Source: Caldisericota bacterium | GTDB taxonomy: Bacteria > Caldisericota > Caldisericia > Caldisericales > Caldisericaceae | Direction: 5' to 3' | Assembly: GCA_030621215.1 (NCBI GenBank) | Contig: JAUXIC010000004.1 | Coordinates: 1 to 47,882, forward strand | DNA length: 47,882 nt | In this document: in pieces, positions 15,544-24,209 of the stretch | Layout of the letters: every line of letters starts with the position of its first letter | How positions within the stretch are numbered: position 1 is the stretch's first letter | Program-made: the position numbers and the translations under genes | The notes under the pieces: generated by a model | Told to the model about the DNA's origin: nothing | Database searches by the model: none | Seen by the model: the letters and a program-made list of their open reading frames with translations, nothing else

Positions 15544-15571
15544 ATTTTAATAAAAAAAATTCGTTTGTCAA
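15544..15571 (-). promoter_or_regulatory. trpB2 promoter
   Basis: TTGACA (15566-15571) and TAAAAT (15544-15549) are separated by 16 bp. Transcription would begin near 15537, 48 nt before the leader peptide. Confidence 0.75.
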
Positions 15572-15593
15572 GAAAAATCTCTATAACCTTTTT

Positions 15594-15627
15594 AAAAAAA
15601 TAGAGCCCGCTATAAAAGCCGGGCTCT
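15594..15627 (-). terminator. Intrinsic terminator of the aminotransferase gene
   Basis: An 8-bp stem AGAGCCCG / CGGGCTCT with an A+T-rich loop is followed by A and seven T on the minus strand. It separates the aminotransferase gene from trpB2. Confidence 0.85.
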
Positions 15628-15650
15628 GCACTGCACTTTATCTACATTTT

Positions 15651-16955
15651 TTACTTTGTTACTGTTTCAATTGCTCTATCAAGTACATCCAATCCTTCGT
15701 TTAACTGCTCGTCAGTAATCACAAGAGGAATAAGGAAGCGAATAACGTTGCCACGAATCCCTGCTCCTGCAAGAATTAATCCATTTTTCATCGCTTCCTG
15801 GATAACCGCCTTTGCAGTGTCATTATCTGGCTCCCACGTATCTCTGTCTTTAATAAACTCTATTGCCCTGAGTGCGCCAATACCTCTTGTTTCACCTATT
15901 GATGGATATTTTTCCTTTATTTCATTAAATCTCTTTTTAATGATATCTCCAAGGTATAATGCCCTCTCCAGCAAATGCTCCTCCTCAATAATATTTATCA
16001 CCTCAATCCCTGCCCTGCAAGATAGTGGATTTCCGCCGAATGTGCTTCCAATAGAGCTCCCCGGCAAACTGTCAAAATACTTTTTATTTCCCACAACTGC
16101 AGAGAGTGGGAGTCCTGCTGCGATAGATTTGCCTAAAGAAATGAGGTCCGGAACAACATTCCAATTCTCTATAGCAAAAAACTTTCCTGATCTTCCATAT
16201 CCAGTCTGCACTTCGTCTGCAATAAGCATAATGCCATACTTTTCAGTTACCCGCCGTATTTCTTCTAAGAACCCTTCGGGCGGAATATTGAAACCACCCT
16301 CTCCCTGAATCGGCTCAATGACCACTGCTGCAATATTTTCTGGATATACATGTTCTTTCAGAATTTGCTCAAAATCACTGCTTTTAAGTTTATTCAAATG
16401 TGGGTTTGGAAAAGGTAACCTGTAAACCTCTGACGCAAAGGGCCCATAAATGTACTTGTATGGCATTGCCTTGTGCGTCATTGTCATTGTTAGAAGAGTT
16501 CTGCCATGGAAAGCATAATCAAACACAACAATTCCTTTTCTCTTTGTTACGCCTTTGGCAATCTTTACTGCATTTTCAACAGCTTCTGCGCCACTATTAA
16601 AGAATCCGACCTGCTTTTCAAAATCTCCCGGGGCTCGCTCTGCAATCATTTTTGCAAGAGTTGCAAACGATTCATACGGTACTGCTGTGAAATCAGTGTG
16701 AAGATATTTTTCCGCCTGTTCTTTAACAGCACTTACAACTTTTTCAGGTGTATGGCCAACAACAAGACATCCCCATCCACCAGTAAAATCGATAAATTTA
16801 TTGCCGTCTACATCCTCTACAACAGCCCCGTGACCCCCATTCGCATAAAATGGCGCCAGAGAACCCATCGGAGAAGCAACATATTTTGCTCTTTTCTCTT
16901 CAATAATTCTGCTCTTTGGACCTGGAATTTCAGTTTTGATTAAAATGCTGCCCAT
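15651..16955 (-). CDS. Class III aminotransferase (4-aminobutyrate/ornithine type)
   Basis: 434 residues, AAAGGAG before the ATG. The PLP fold-type I features are FNSGAEAVENAVKIAK, FHGRT, IADEVQTGYGRSG (Asp for the pyridine nitrogen) and SLGKSIAAG (Schiff-base lysine). The sequence resembles GabT, which moves the amino group of 4-aminobutyrate or another omega-amino acid to 2-oxoglutarate. Substrate choice within class III is hard to read from sequence; acetylornithine or 5-aminovalerate are possible. It is divergent from ptb-buk across 179 bp. Amino-acid fermentation to butyrate would link the two, by inference only. Confidence 0.85.
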   Translation of the reverse strand: MGSILIKTEIPGPKSRIIEEKRAKYVASPMGSLAPFYANGGHGAVVEDVDGNKFIDFTGGWGCLVVGHTPEKVVSAVKEQAEKYLHTDFTAVPYESFATLAKMIAERAPGDFEKQVGFFNSGAEAVENAVKIAKGVTKRKGIVVFDYAFHGRTLLTMTMTHKAMPYKYIYGPFASEVYRLPFPNPHLNKLKSSDFEQILKEHVYPENIAAVVIEPIQGEGGFNIPPEGFLEEIRRVTEKYGIMLIADEVQTGYGRSGKFFAIENWNVVPDLISLGKSIAAGLPLSAVVGNKKYFDSLPGSSIGSTFGGNPLSCRAGIEVINIIEEEHLLERALYLGDIIKKRFNEIKEKYPSIGETRGIGALRAIEFIKDRDTWEPDNDTAKAVIQEAMKNGLILAGAGIRGNVIRFLIPLVITDEQLNEGLDVLDRAIETVTK

Positions 16956-17082
16956 TTTTCATCTCCTTTTCTATTCTTTTTTAAATCAAATTCCACTCCA
17001 AGATTATCAAAAGGCATAATAAAGTCAACACCTATACAAAATTTTTTAAAATATAGCTATTTCCACAATGCACTGATAATGC

Positions 17083-17111
17083 TTGGAAAAAATAGCATTT
17101 CTTATTACAAT
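17083..17111 (+). promoter_or_regulatory. ptb-buk promoter
   Basis: TTGGAA (17083-17088) and TACAAT (17106-17111) are separated by 17 bp, about 23 bp before the ptb start. Confidence 0.6.
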
Positions 17112-17134
17112 TTACCGGGAAAGAGAGGCACAAA

Positions 17135-18049
17135 ATGGAAATAAAAAAAATGGATGACATAGTAAAAATATTAGAAGGAAAACCTAAAAAAAGGGTAGCA
17201 ATAGCACTCGGGGAAGACGCCCACAGCTTGCAAGCAGCCGAAAGAGGTATAAAAGAAGGACTATTTAATGTAATAAACTTTGCAAGAAAAACCAAAGTGG
17301 AAGAAATAGCACAAAAGAATAATATTGATACATCTCTTATGGAAATTGTTAATGTAGAAGACGATGACAAAGCAATAAAACTTGCTGTTAAAGCTGTGAG
17401 AGAAGAAAGAGCAAATATTTTAATGAAGGGAATTGTAAGTTCTTCAAAATATCTTAAGGGAATATTAAATAAGGAATACGGGCTTTTACCAGAGGGGGGA
17501 TTGCTTTCCAATGCAGCCTTCATTGAAGTTTCCACTTACCACAAACTTCTTATTGTGTCTGATCCTGGAGTTCTTATTAAACCAACTTTAGAGATGAAGA
17601 TTCAACAGATCAAATACTGCGTGGATGTTGCAATAAAAATCGGAATAAAAAACCCGAAAGTTGCTATACTTTCCGCAGTAGAAACAGTAAATCCAAAAAT
17701 GGAATCCACTATAGATGCTGCAATTATCACACAGATGAACAGACGCGGGCAGATTAAAAACTGCACCATTGACGGACCATTGGCAATGGATCTTGCCGTA
17801 TCGAAAGAAGCAGCTGAAATAAAAAAGGTAGATTCTAAAGTTGCAGGAGACGCAGACATCCTCATATTCCCAAATATAGAAACAGGAAATGTCTTCTATA
17901 AATGTGCTACAAAGCTCCTTAATGCAAAAACGGCTGCTGTTCTGCTTGGAACAACAGCACCCTGCATTCTGCCGTCCAGGGGAGATACTACAGAAATAAA
18001 ATTCTATTCGCTAATCGTTGCTTCAGCAATGGCTGGAGGGAATAGATGA
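17135..18049 (+). CDS. ptb: Phosphate butyryltransferase
   Basis: 304 residues, full length for the Ptb/Pta acyltransferase family. Conserved blocks are ILMKGIVSSSKYLKGIL, NAAFIEVSTYHKLLIVSDPGV, AILSAVETVNPKM, CTIDGPLAMDLAVS and FPNIETGNVFYKC. It converts butyryl-CoA plus phosphate to butyryl-phosphate and CoA in the cytoplasm. A branched-chain or other short acyl-CoA substrate is possible. It overlaps buk by ATGA and so forms the usual ptb-buk pair that yields ATP by substrate-level phosphorylation. Confidence 0.93.
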   Translation: MEIKKMDDIVKILEGKPKKRVAIALGEDAHSLQAAERGIKEGLFNVINFARKTKVEEIAQKNNIDTSLMEIVNVEDDDKAIKLAVKAVREERANILMKGIVSSSKYLKGILNKEYGLLPEGGLLSNAAFIEVSTYHKLLIVSDPGVLIKPTLEMKIQQIKYCVDVAIKIGIKNPKVAILSAVETVNPKMESTIDAAIITQMNRRGQIKNCTIDGPLAMDLAVSKEAAEIKKVDSKVAGDADILIFPNIETGNVFYKCATKLLNAKTAAVLLGTTAPCILPSRGDTTEIKFYSLIVASAMAGGNR

Positions 18050-19110
18050 AAATTCTTGTCATAAATCCGGGCTCTACATCCACAAAAATAAGTATTTTTG
18101 AGGATAAAAAAGAAGTTTATAAAGAAAAACTCGATCACCAAAAAGAAGAAATTGCCAAATTTCCTCGTATACCAGACCAGTTTGAATTCAGAAAACAAAT
18201 TGTTTTAAATGCACTCAAAAAAGCTGGATTCAGCTTAAATGATTTTGATGCAATTGGTGGAAGAGGAGGAAATACTCACCCCCTTGAATCCGGCACATAC
18301 AGGGTCAATGAAAAAATGATTGAAGACCTTATGGGCTTGCAATACGGTGAACATGCATCAAACCTTGGAGCCCCGCTTGCATATACCCTCGCAAATGAAG
18401 CAGGAATCCCTGCATTTACCGTTGACCCCGTTATTGTAGACGAAATGCAGCCTGTTGCGAAAGTTACCGGACTTAAGGACATTGAAAGAAAAGCAAAGGA
18501 TCATCCATTAAATCAGAAAGCAGCGGCAAGAGAAACAGCAAAGAAATTGGGTATCACATATGACGAAGGCAATTTTATTATAGCACACTTAGGCGGCGGT
18601 ATATCCGTTGCTTCACACAAAAAGGGGAGAATAATCGATGTAAACGATGCTTTAAACGGCGACGGGCCATTTTCGCCAGAGCGTGCAGGAGACCTTCCGA
18701 ACATTGCTGTTGTTGATATGTGCTTCTCAGGAAAATATACAAAAGAAGAAATCAAAAAATTCCTTGCAGGGAAAGGCGGGCTCGTTTCTCACCTTGGGAC
18801 AAATTCATTAATAAAAGTGGAAAAGATGATTGCAGATGGCGACAAATACGCAAAACTGGTATTTGATGCCATGGTCTACCAGATTGCAAAAGAAATAGGA
18901 AAAAACGCCGCAGCAATGAAGGGAGAAGTAGATGCAATTGTTCTAACGGGCGGCCTGGCTCATTCAGAAAATCTTACAAAAGGTATAAAAGAATATGTAA
19001 CCTTTATTGCTCCTCTGTTTGTCTATCCAGGTGAGCATGAAATGGAAGCAATCGCGCGAGGCGTAAGAAGAGTGTTGGAGGGTAAAGAAAAAGCAAAAGA
19101 ATACAGTTAG
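18046..19110 (+). CDS. buk: Butyrate kinase
   Basis: 354 residues of the acetokinase family. The N-terminal phosphate motif is NPGSTSTKIS; later blocks are GGRGG, AHLGGGISVA, FSPERAGDLP and VLTGGLAHSE. Length and the PERAG block indicate butyrate kinase rather than acetate kinase, which is nearer 400. It converts acyl-phosphate plus ADP to the acid and ATP; branched-chain acids are also possible. It ends three bases short of the convergent DUF1667 gene, with no terminator between. Confidence 0.95.
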   Translation: MKILVINPGSTSTKISIFEDKKEVYKEKLDHQKEEIAKFPRIPDQFEFRKQIVLNALKKAGFSLNDFDAIGGRGGNTHPLESGTYRVNEKMIEDLMGLQYGEHASNLGAPLAYTLANEAGIPAFTVDPVIVDEMQPVAKVTGLKDIERKAKDHPLNQKAAARETAKKLGITYDEGNFIIAHLGGGISVASHKKGRIIDVNDALNGDGPFSPERAGDLPNIAVVDMCFSGKYTKEEIKKFLAGKGGLVSHLGTNSLIKVEKMIADGDKYAKLVFDAMVYQIAKEIGKNAAAMKGEVDAIVLTGGLAHSENLTKGIKEYVTFIAPLFVYPGEHEMEAIARGVRRVLEGKEKAKEYS

Positions 19111-19113
19111 ATA

Positions 19114-19467
19114 TTACATACTGCGGGTTGCAATAAGGTTTATCCCCGTCCCTACAATATTTTCAATGATTGTATCATACATCTTTACAGGTGCATTAAC
19201 TTCAATTTTTGCAATATCTTCCATTATTTTAGGAATGAGCCTCTTGGGAATAGGTTTGTCGGTGCGCACGGGAAGCATGTTAAATTCTGCTCCTTTTATT
19301 CTTACAGTTGTTGTAAGCACGCGCAGGGGTTCTTTCAGTTCCTGAATAACAAACTCTTTACCTCGCGCGCATCTGCTTCCATCCAGTGCAATTATTCCGC
19401 CATTTTCTTCTTCGACATCAATCTCACAACCTAAAGGACATATGACACATGTAAAGTGCTTTATCAT
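19114..19467 (-). CDS. DUF1667 iron-sulfur-like subunit
   Basis: 117 residues. The N-terminal CVICPLGC and a later SRCARG give a cysteine set typical of DUF1667, suggesting an Fe-S or metal site. In many anaerobes DUF1667 sits next to a GlpA-like dehydrogenase and a GlpB-like flavoprotein and is thought to be part of that complex. It is translationally coupled to the flavoprotein gene (ATGA overlap) and ends the ten-gene operon. No other role is evident. Confidence 0.85.
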   Translation of the reverse strand: MIKHFTCVICPLGCEIDVEEENGGIIALDGSRCARGKEFVIQELKEPLRVLTTTVRIKGAEFNMLPVRTDKPIPKRLIPKIMEDIAKIEVNAPVKMYDTIIENIVGTGINLIATRSM

Positions 19468-20705
19468 TCCTCCACCTCTTTTATGGAAACGGTAATGTCG
19501 CCTTTTACGGATAAAAGTTTATCCTTAAGTACCTTAATCCTTATCATCTCATTTGGCCGGGCATATAATCTCTTCATCCTTATGTTCAGCGGTTTTACCT
19601 CGATATTGACAGGTTTCTCTACCCATTTGCCAGCACGGAGAAATATAATAAGGTCGTCTCTGTATGAATACCTTTGAGGAAAAAGTATTCCCACATTTTT
19701 GCCAGGAAATATATTAATAAATTTTTTGTTTTCCTTGTTTTCTTTTGCAAACTCTGCAGCATTTTTGCCTGCAATTACCCCTGTTTCAGCAACGTAATCG
19801 ACAAGGTCAAACACAACAGATACATTGCCGGAAGAAAAAATGCCTGGAACTGATGTTTCCATTATTTCCGTTGTGACGGGCCCCTTTGTGTTAGAAGAAA
19901 TTTTAATACTGGCTTCTTTTGAAAGCTCATTTTCAGGGATAAGCCCCACTGATAAAAGAAGTGTGTCGCATTTAATAAATTCTTCTGTTCCCTCTATCGG
20001 CTGCATCTTGCCGTCTACCTTTGCAACAACAACGCCGGTAACCCTGTCCTTTCCTTCTATCTCTATTACAGTATGCGAAAGATAAAGCGGAATATCGAAA
20101 TCGTTTAAGCATTGTACAATATTTCTTTTAAGGCCGCCGGGGTGATTCATAATCTCATACACACCTTTTACTTTTGCTCCCTCGAGTGTAAGCCGCCTTG
20201 CCATAATAAGCCCTATATCCCCGGATCCAAGAATAACTACTTCCTTCCCGGGCAAATATCCATCAATATTAATAAATCGCTGCGCCACGCCAGCAGTATA
20301 TATGCCTGCGGGACGAGTACCGGGAATGACAATATTACCTCTGGCGCGCTCGCGGCATCCCATTGCAAGAACAATACTTTTTGATTCTATGTTAAACACC
20401 CCATACTTGGAATTTACAGCAGTAATTGTACGGTCATTTGAAAGATGAATTGCCATAGTGTCAAGCATATAATCAACACCCTCTTTATTGATATCATCTA
20501 TTAACCGTTCTGCATACTCCGGGCCTGTAAGATCTTTTTTAAATAGTTCCAGGCCAAAACCATTATGAATACATTGTTTTAATATTCCGCCCAGCTCATC
20601 TTCTCTCTCAAGTATCAACACTTTTTTTGCACCGTTTCTTTTTGCAAAAAGAGCAGAAACAAGTCCTCCAGGGCCTCCTCCAATTACTGTTACATCAGCT
20701 TTCAA
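19464..20705 (-). CDS. FAD-dependent pyridine-nucleotide-disulfide-type oxidoreductase, partner of the GlpA-like protein
   Basis: 413 residues. FAD site VIGGGPGGLVSALFAKR at the N-terminus; second dinucleotide motif VVILGSGDIGLIMARRL near residue 155; and the closing FAD motif GIFSSGNVSVVFDLVDYV. There is no CxxxxC redox pair, so it is not a disulfide reductase. Members lie beside DUF1667 and a BFD-type GlpA in clostridial glycerol-3-phosphate clusters. I infer that it passes electrons between that dehydrogenase and NAD(P) or another carrier. The C-terminal 75 residues form a beta-rich tail. Confidence 0.85.
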   Translation of the reverse strand: MKADVTVIGGGPGGLVSALFAKRNGAKKVLILEREDELGGILKQCIHNGFGLELFKKDLTGPEYAERLIDDINKEGVDYMLDTMAIHLSNDRTITAVNSKYGVFNIESKSIVLAMGCRERARGNIVIPGTRPAGIYTAGVAQRFINIDGYLPGKEVVILGSGDIGLIMARRLTLEGAKVKGVYEIMNHPGGLKRNIVQCLNDFDIPLYLSHTVIEIEGKDRVTGVVVAKVDGKMQPIEGTEEFIKCDTLLLSVGLIPENELSKEASIKISSNTKGPVTTEIMETSVPGIFSSGNVSVVFDLVDYVAETGVIAGKNAAEFAKENKENKKFINIFPGKNVGILFPQRYSYRDDLIIFLRAGKWVEKPVNIEVKPLNIRMKRLYARPNEMIRIKVLKDKLLSVKGDITVSIKEVEE

Positions 20706-20727
20706 TACACTGCCTCCTCATCTAACA

Positions 20728-22596
20728 TTAAGTATTTTTATTATACAATAAATCGCTCAATTTCGTTAAGTTTAATGAAAGCAATTTTTCTTTTTTGGGA
20801 AGCCCTGTTTCAGAATCAACAGAACGAAGCTTGTAAAACTCTTCGAGTTGTTCGTCTGCATTGGGGGCAAAACCTGCTGTGGGGCCTTCTTTAAGCGGAG
20901 TAACAATTTTTGCTGGTAGTTTATCGTCTTTTGCACGCATCCCGAACAGATGAGAAATACCTCTCTTTAAAAACCAAATCTTTTCGCCTTTCTCTAAAAT
21001 ATCCTCTATTGTAAAGTCAAAACCAGTAACAACATTAAAAATGTTTACTATCTCTGTAGCGTTAAGCACGCTACCACCAAGAATGCACCAAATAGCAGAA
21101 TTGTGGAAGAACATCCCAAAATCATTCGCCTTCGCTGCAAGGGCTGCCTTGCTCTCATTACTTAAAGGGTCACCAAAGTCTGCAAGTTCAGGAATTTCCG
21201 GAAAATATGCAAATCCAGCAGTTGCAGGATACACAAGAGAAGATACATGGCATCCGCCCCTTACTGAAGTTGCATATCCTATTGCAAGTCCAAAATTCCC
21301 TCTGGGGTCATGCATGGGTACTTCAAGTCCTTTCACTGTAGTAAGAAATTCTTTGCCTTTTCCAAGTTTTTCTGCAATTTTTTTACTTCCTTCGGCAAGA
21401 AGTGCTCCCATACCTTCCTTTGTAGGGATTTTCTTTACAAGCTCAAGCACAGCTTCTTTATTGCCCCATTCAAGGTTTACTCCATCAACATCATCTTTCG
21501 TAATAAAACCATGATCATAAAGATCCATAAGGAAAGCAATAGTACTTCCTGCAGTAATTGTGTCAAATCCCATTTTGTTGGCAAAATCATTAACTTTCGA
21601 AATAAATTTTAAATCATCAATAAGAAGCATTGTGCCAAATGCACAAACTGTCTCATATTCAGGACCAGGTCCTTTTTCAATACTGTAAGGTCCATCGTTA
21701 ACTTCTACGATACGCTTGCAGGCAACAGGACAATTATAGCAAGTATCTATCCCTCTCTGGATTGTTTCCTTGTAAGGAGATGGTCCCAAATGTTCTGCCT
21801 TATCCCATTCTCCAAGTCCCCAGTTTTTTATGGGCACATCACCCATCTGAATACCAAGATCAAATGAAGAGTTTGTACCTGATTCCCTTAAAGAGAGAAC
21901 GGTGATACTTTCCCGATAATATGGCAATATTTCCTTAAGTATTCCATCAAGTCTCTCTGGGTCAGCTACTTCAACGGGTTCTTCGCCTTCTACAACAATC
22001 GCTTTTAAATTTTTACTTCCCATTACAGCACCCATCCCCGCTCTTCCTGAAAGATGCCCCTTCCTGTTCACGATAGATGCATACAATACAAGATTTTCTC
22101 CAGCAGGCCCTATGGCAAGTATTTCTCCATTTTTTCCAAGATTTTCCTTTAACGCATCTTCCGTTTTATATGTATCCATACCCCAGTAATTTGATGCGTC
22201 TCTTATCTCAATCTTATCAGGCGTAATGTATAAATATACGGGGATATCGCTTTTCCCTGTCACAACAATGCCGTCATAACCTGCAAATTTTAGCTTTGCT
22301 GCAAAATAACCGCCGCTGTTTGACTCCCCCCAGATGCCAGTAAGCGGAGAAAGTGCAGATACGGTAAATCGTGAAGTAGAAGGTACTTTTGTGCCAGCAA
22401 GAGGGCCGGTCATAAATATTAAAGGATTGTCAGGAGAAAACGGAGTTAAATCTGGCTTGTAATGGTCAATAAAAATCTTCGCTGCGATGCCAGAACCGCC
22501 AATATATTCCTTAGCAAGTTCTTCTGAGAGAGGTACATTATGTACCTCTCCATCTGTTAAATTAACAGATACAATTTTACCTTTATATCCTTTCAT
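20728..22596 (-). CDS. Aldehyde:ferredoxin oxidoreductase (tungsten-pterin)
   Basis: 622 residues, normal for the AOR family. The N-terminal domain (YKGKIVSVNLTDGE, GGSGIAAK, FTVSALSPLTGIWGESNSGG) binds the bis-pterin. TCYNCPVACKR gives three of the four cluster cysteines and a later conserved Cys (WCILGG) the fourth. The enzyme oxidises aldehydes to carboxylic acids in the cytoplasm and reduces ferredoxin. Its position next to an Fe-alcohol dehydrogenase and an SCP2 lipid carrier suggests a long-chain or hydrophobic aldehyde. The specific AOR subclass cannot be told from sequence. Confidence 0.92.
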   Translation of the reverse strand: MKGYKGKIVSVNLTDGEVHNVPLSEELAKEYIGGSGIAAKIFIDHYKPDLTPFSPDNPLIFMTGPLAGTKVPSTSRFTVSALSPLTGIWGESNSGGYFAAKLKFAGYDGIVVTGKSDIPVYLYITPDKIEIRDASNYWGMDTYKTEDALKENLGKNGEILAIGPAGENLVLYASIVNRKGHLSGRAGMGAVMGSKNLKAIVVEGEEPVEVADPERLDGILKEILPYYRESITVLSLRESGTNSSFDLGIQMGDVPIKNWGLGEWDKAEHLGPSPYKETIQRGIDTCYNCPVACKRIVEVNDGPYSIEKGPGPEYETVCAFGTMLLIDDLKFISKVNDFANKMGFDTITAGSTIAFLMDLYDHGFITKDDVDGVNLEWGNKEAVLELVKKIPTKEGMGALLAEGSKKIAEKLGKGKEFLTTVKGLEVPMHDPRGNFGLAIGYATSVRGGCHVSSLVYPATAGFAYFPEIPELADFGDPLSNESKAALAAKANDFGMFFHNSAIWCILGGSVLNATEIVNIFNVVTGFDFTIEDILEKGEKIWFLKRGISHLFGMRAKDDKLPAKIVTPLKEGPTAGFAPNADEQLEEFYKLRSVDSETGLPKKEKLLSLNLTKLSDLLYNKNT

Positions 22597-22600
22597 TCTC

Positions 22601-23014
22601 TTATTCTACAAGGTCCTCATGGCCTGTTTCTTTCAGATAATCTTTATACATCTGATATGTTGGTTTCAGAGCGGGAAGAAAAGCAAGAATCTTTGGCACA
22701 GGCCCACGTACAACCATCTGCCTTCTCGTAATTGCCATCGTAAGATTAAGTTTGCCAAGCCAGAATTTATGAGCAATATCTGCTTTCATATCCATATCAA
22801 CTTCTGGTACTTTTTCCCCGTCGTTTATGGTAACAACAAGATCTTTTCCGCTGCTCATATCAAGCGTTAGAGAGAGATCCGGTTCTCTATAATTAAATCG
22901 TATAACAAGCTTTGATTTAACGAAATTTGGTGCAATTGTTTCGTCACTTGCAAGTTTGTTGAAAAAACCAACCAAAACATTTTTTAATTCTTCAGAATCC
23001 TTAAATACTGCCAT
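22601..23014 (-). CDS. SCP2 sterol-carrier-domain protein
   Basis: 137 residues, a single SCP2 domain. The typical end of the fold is seen in MKADIAHKFWLGKLN and AITRRQMVVRGPVPKILAF. SCP2 domains have a hydrophobic tunnel that binds fatty acids, acyl-CoA or other lipids. A stand-alone cytoplasmic copy between alcohol- and aldehyde-oxidising genes suggests it carries the hydrophobic intermediate between them. The gene is 15 nt from the dehydrogenase upstream and 4 nt from the AOR gene downstream. Confidence 0.85.
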   Translation of the reverse strand: MAVFKDSEELKNVLVGFFNKLASDETIAPNFVKSKLVIRFNYREPDLSLTLDMSSGKDLVVTINDGEKVPEVDMDMKADIAHKFWLGKLNLTMAITRRQMVVRGPVPKILAFLPALKPTYQMYKDYLKETGHEDLVE

Positions 23015-23029
23015 TTTAAGCCTCCTTTA

Positions 23030-24208
23030 TTAAAATGCATTTTTTAGAATTTCTAAAACACCTTCCTCGGTTTCCTCTCTTGGATTGTATATAGAAGTAC
23101 CGTCAATAAGTGTCTTCTCAATTATCTCATGGAAATCTTTTTCGCTTACACCTACTTCACTTAACTTTGTTGGGAGTCCTGCTACTTCTTTAAGTTTCTC
23201 TTTAAGAGATTTTATATACTGAATTGCTCTTCTTCCATTCTCAAGAGGAGAAAGGTTCTCTTCATATACTCCAAAGATCTTTGCAATTTTGGAAAAACGC
23301 TCTTCACGCACTGGAAGATTATACTCCATGCCAAAGGGGAGTACAATTGCGTTTGCAACACCATGAGGTATCCTGAGTAATCCACCTAAAGAATGGGCAA
23401 TTCCATGCACCACACCACATTCGGAATGAGAAAATGCTGCACCTGCAATTGTTGCCCCTAACATCATCCATCCCCTCTCTTCAACATCTTCGCCATTTTT
23501 ACACACATTGACAAGATGGGACACAATAATGCGCATTGCCTCTTCTGCATACATATCTGAAAGAGGCGTTGCATCTACATCGACAAATGCTTCAATCGCA
23601 TGCGTAAGAGCATCCATCCCCGTAGCTGCTGTAATTTTAGGGGGAAGAGTTTTCGTCATATTCGGGTCAAGCACTGCAAGTGAAGCAGGGAGAAATCTGT
23701 CTATAAACTCCATTTTCATGTGTGTTTCTTCATTATAAATTACCGCAGCTGTTGTTACTTCACTTCCCGTGCCGGCAGTCGTTGGTACTACAATTAATGG
23801 TTTTAACGGATGGGTAAGAGTTTGCGCACCTGAATGGTCCTTTATAAGATCACCGCCTGCACCTGCCACAATATTTGCACCCTTCACGCTATCAATTACA
23901 CTTCCTCCACCAATCGCAATGAAGCCGTCACAGCTATTTTTTTTGTAGAGTTCCGCAATTTTATTTACAACACTTACTGAAGAATCCTGTGGAACTTCAT
24001 TAAAAATACCACCAACCTCAACACCATTCTCCTTAAGGCCATTTACAACATAATTCACAAGTCCCAATTTCTCAACTACTTTATCCGTCACGATAAGCGG
24101 CTTTCCTACACCCATCTCTTCCAACTCTACACTAAAATCGGAAGCTACTCCCTCACCAAAGATAATCTTCGTAGGTACATGAAACTGAAAGAATTCCGGT
24201 AATCCCAT
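23030..24208 (-). CDS. Iron-containing alcohol dehydrogenase (group III)
   Basis: 392 residues. The NAD site is AIGGGSVIDSVKG; PTTAGTGSEVT follows. Metal ligands are in GMDALTHAIEAFV (Asp, His) and VHGIAHSLGGLLRIPHG (two His). It should oxidise an alcohol to an aldehyde, or the reverse, with NAD(P). Group III enzymes span butanol, propanediol and long-chain alcohols. The flanking SCP2 and AOR genes favour a hydrophobic primary alcohol as substrate. The next upstream gene ends one nucleotide before its start codon. Confidence 0.92.
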   Translation of the reverse strand: MGLPEFFQFHVPTKIIFGEGVASDFSVELEEMGVGKPLIVTDKVVEKLGLVNYVVNGLKENGVEVGGIFNEVPQDSSVSVVNKIAELYKKNSCDGFIAIGGGSVIDSVKGANIVAGAGGDLIKDHSGAQTLTHPLKPLIVVPTTAGTGSEVTTAAVIYNEETHMKMEFIDRFLPASLAVLDPNMTKTLPPKITAATGMDALTHAIEAFVDVDATPLSDMYAEEAMRIIVSHLVNVCKNGEDVEERGWMMLGATIAGAAFSHSECGVVHGIAHSLGGLLRIPHGVANAIVLPFGMEYNLPVREERFSKIAKIFGVYEENLSPLENGRRAIQYIKSLKEKLKEVAGLPTKLSEVGVSEKDFHEIIEKTLIDGTSIYNPREETEEGVLEILKNAF

Positions 24209-24209
24209 G

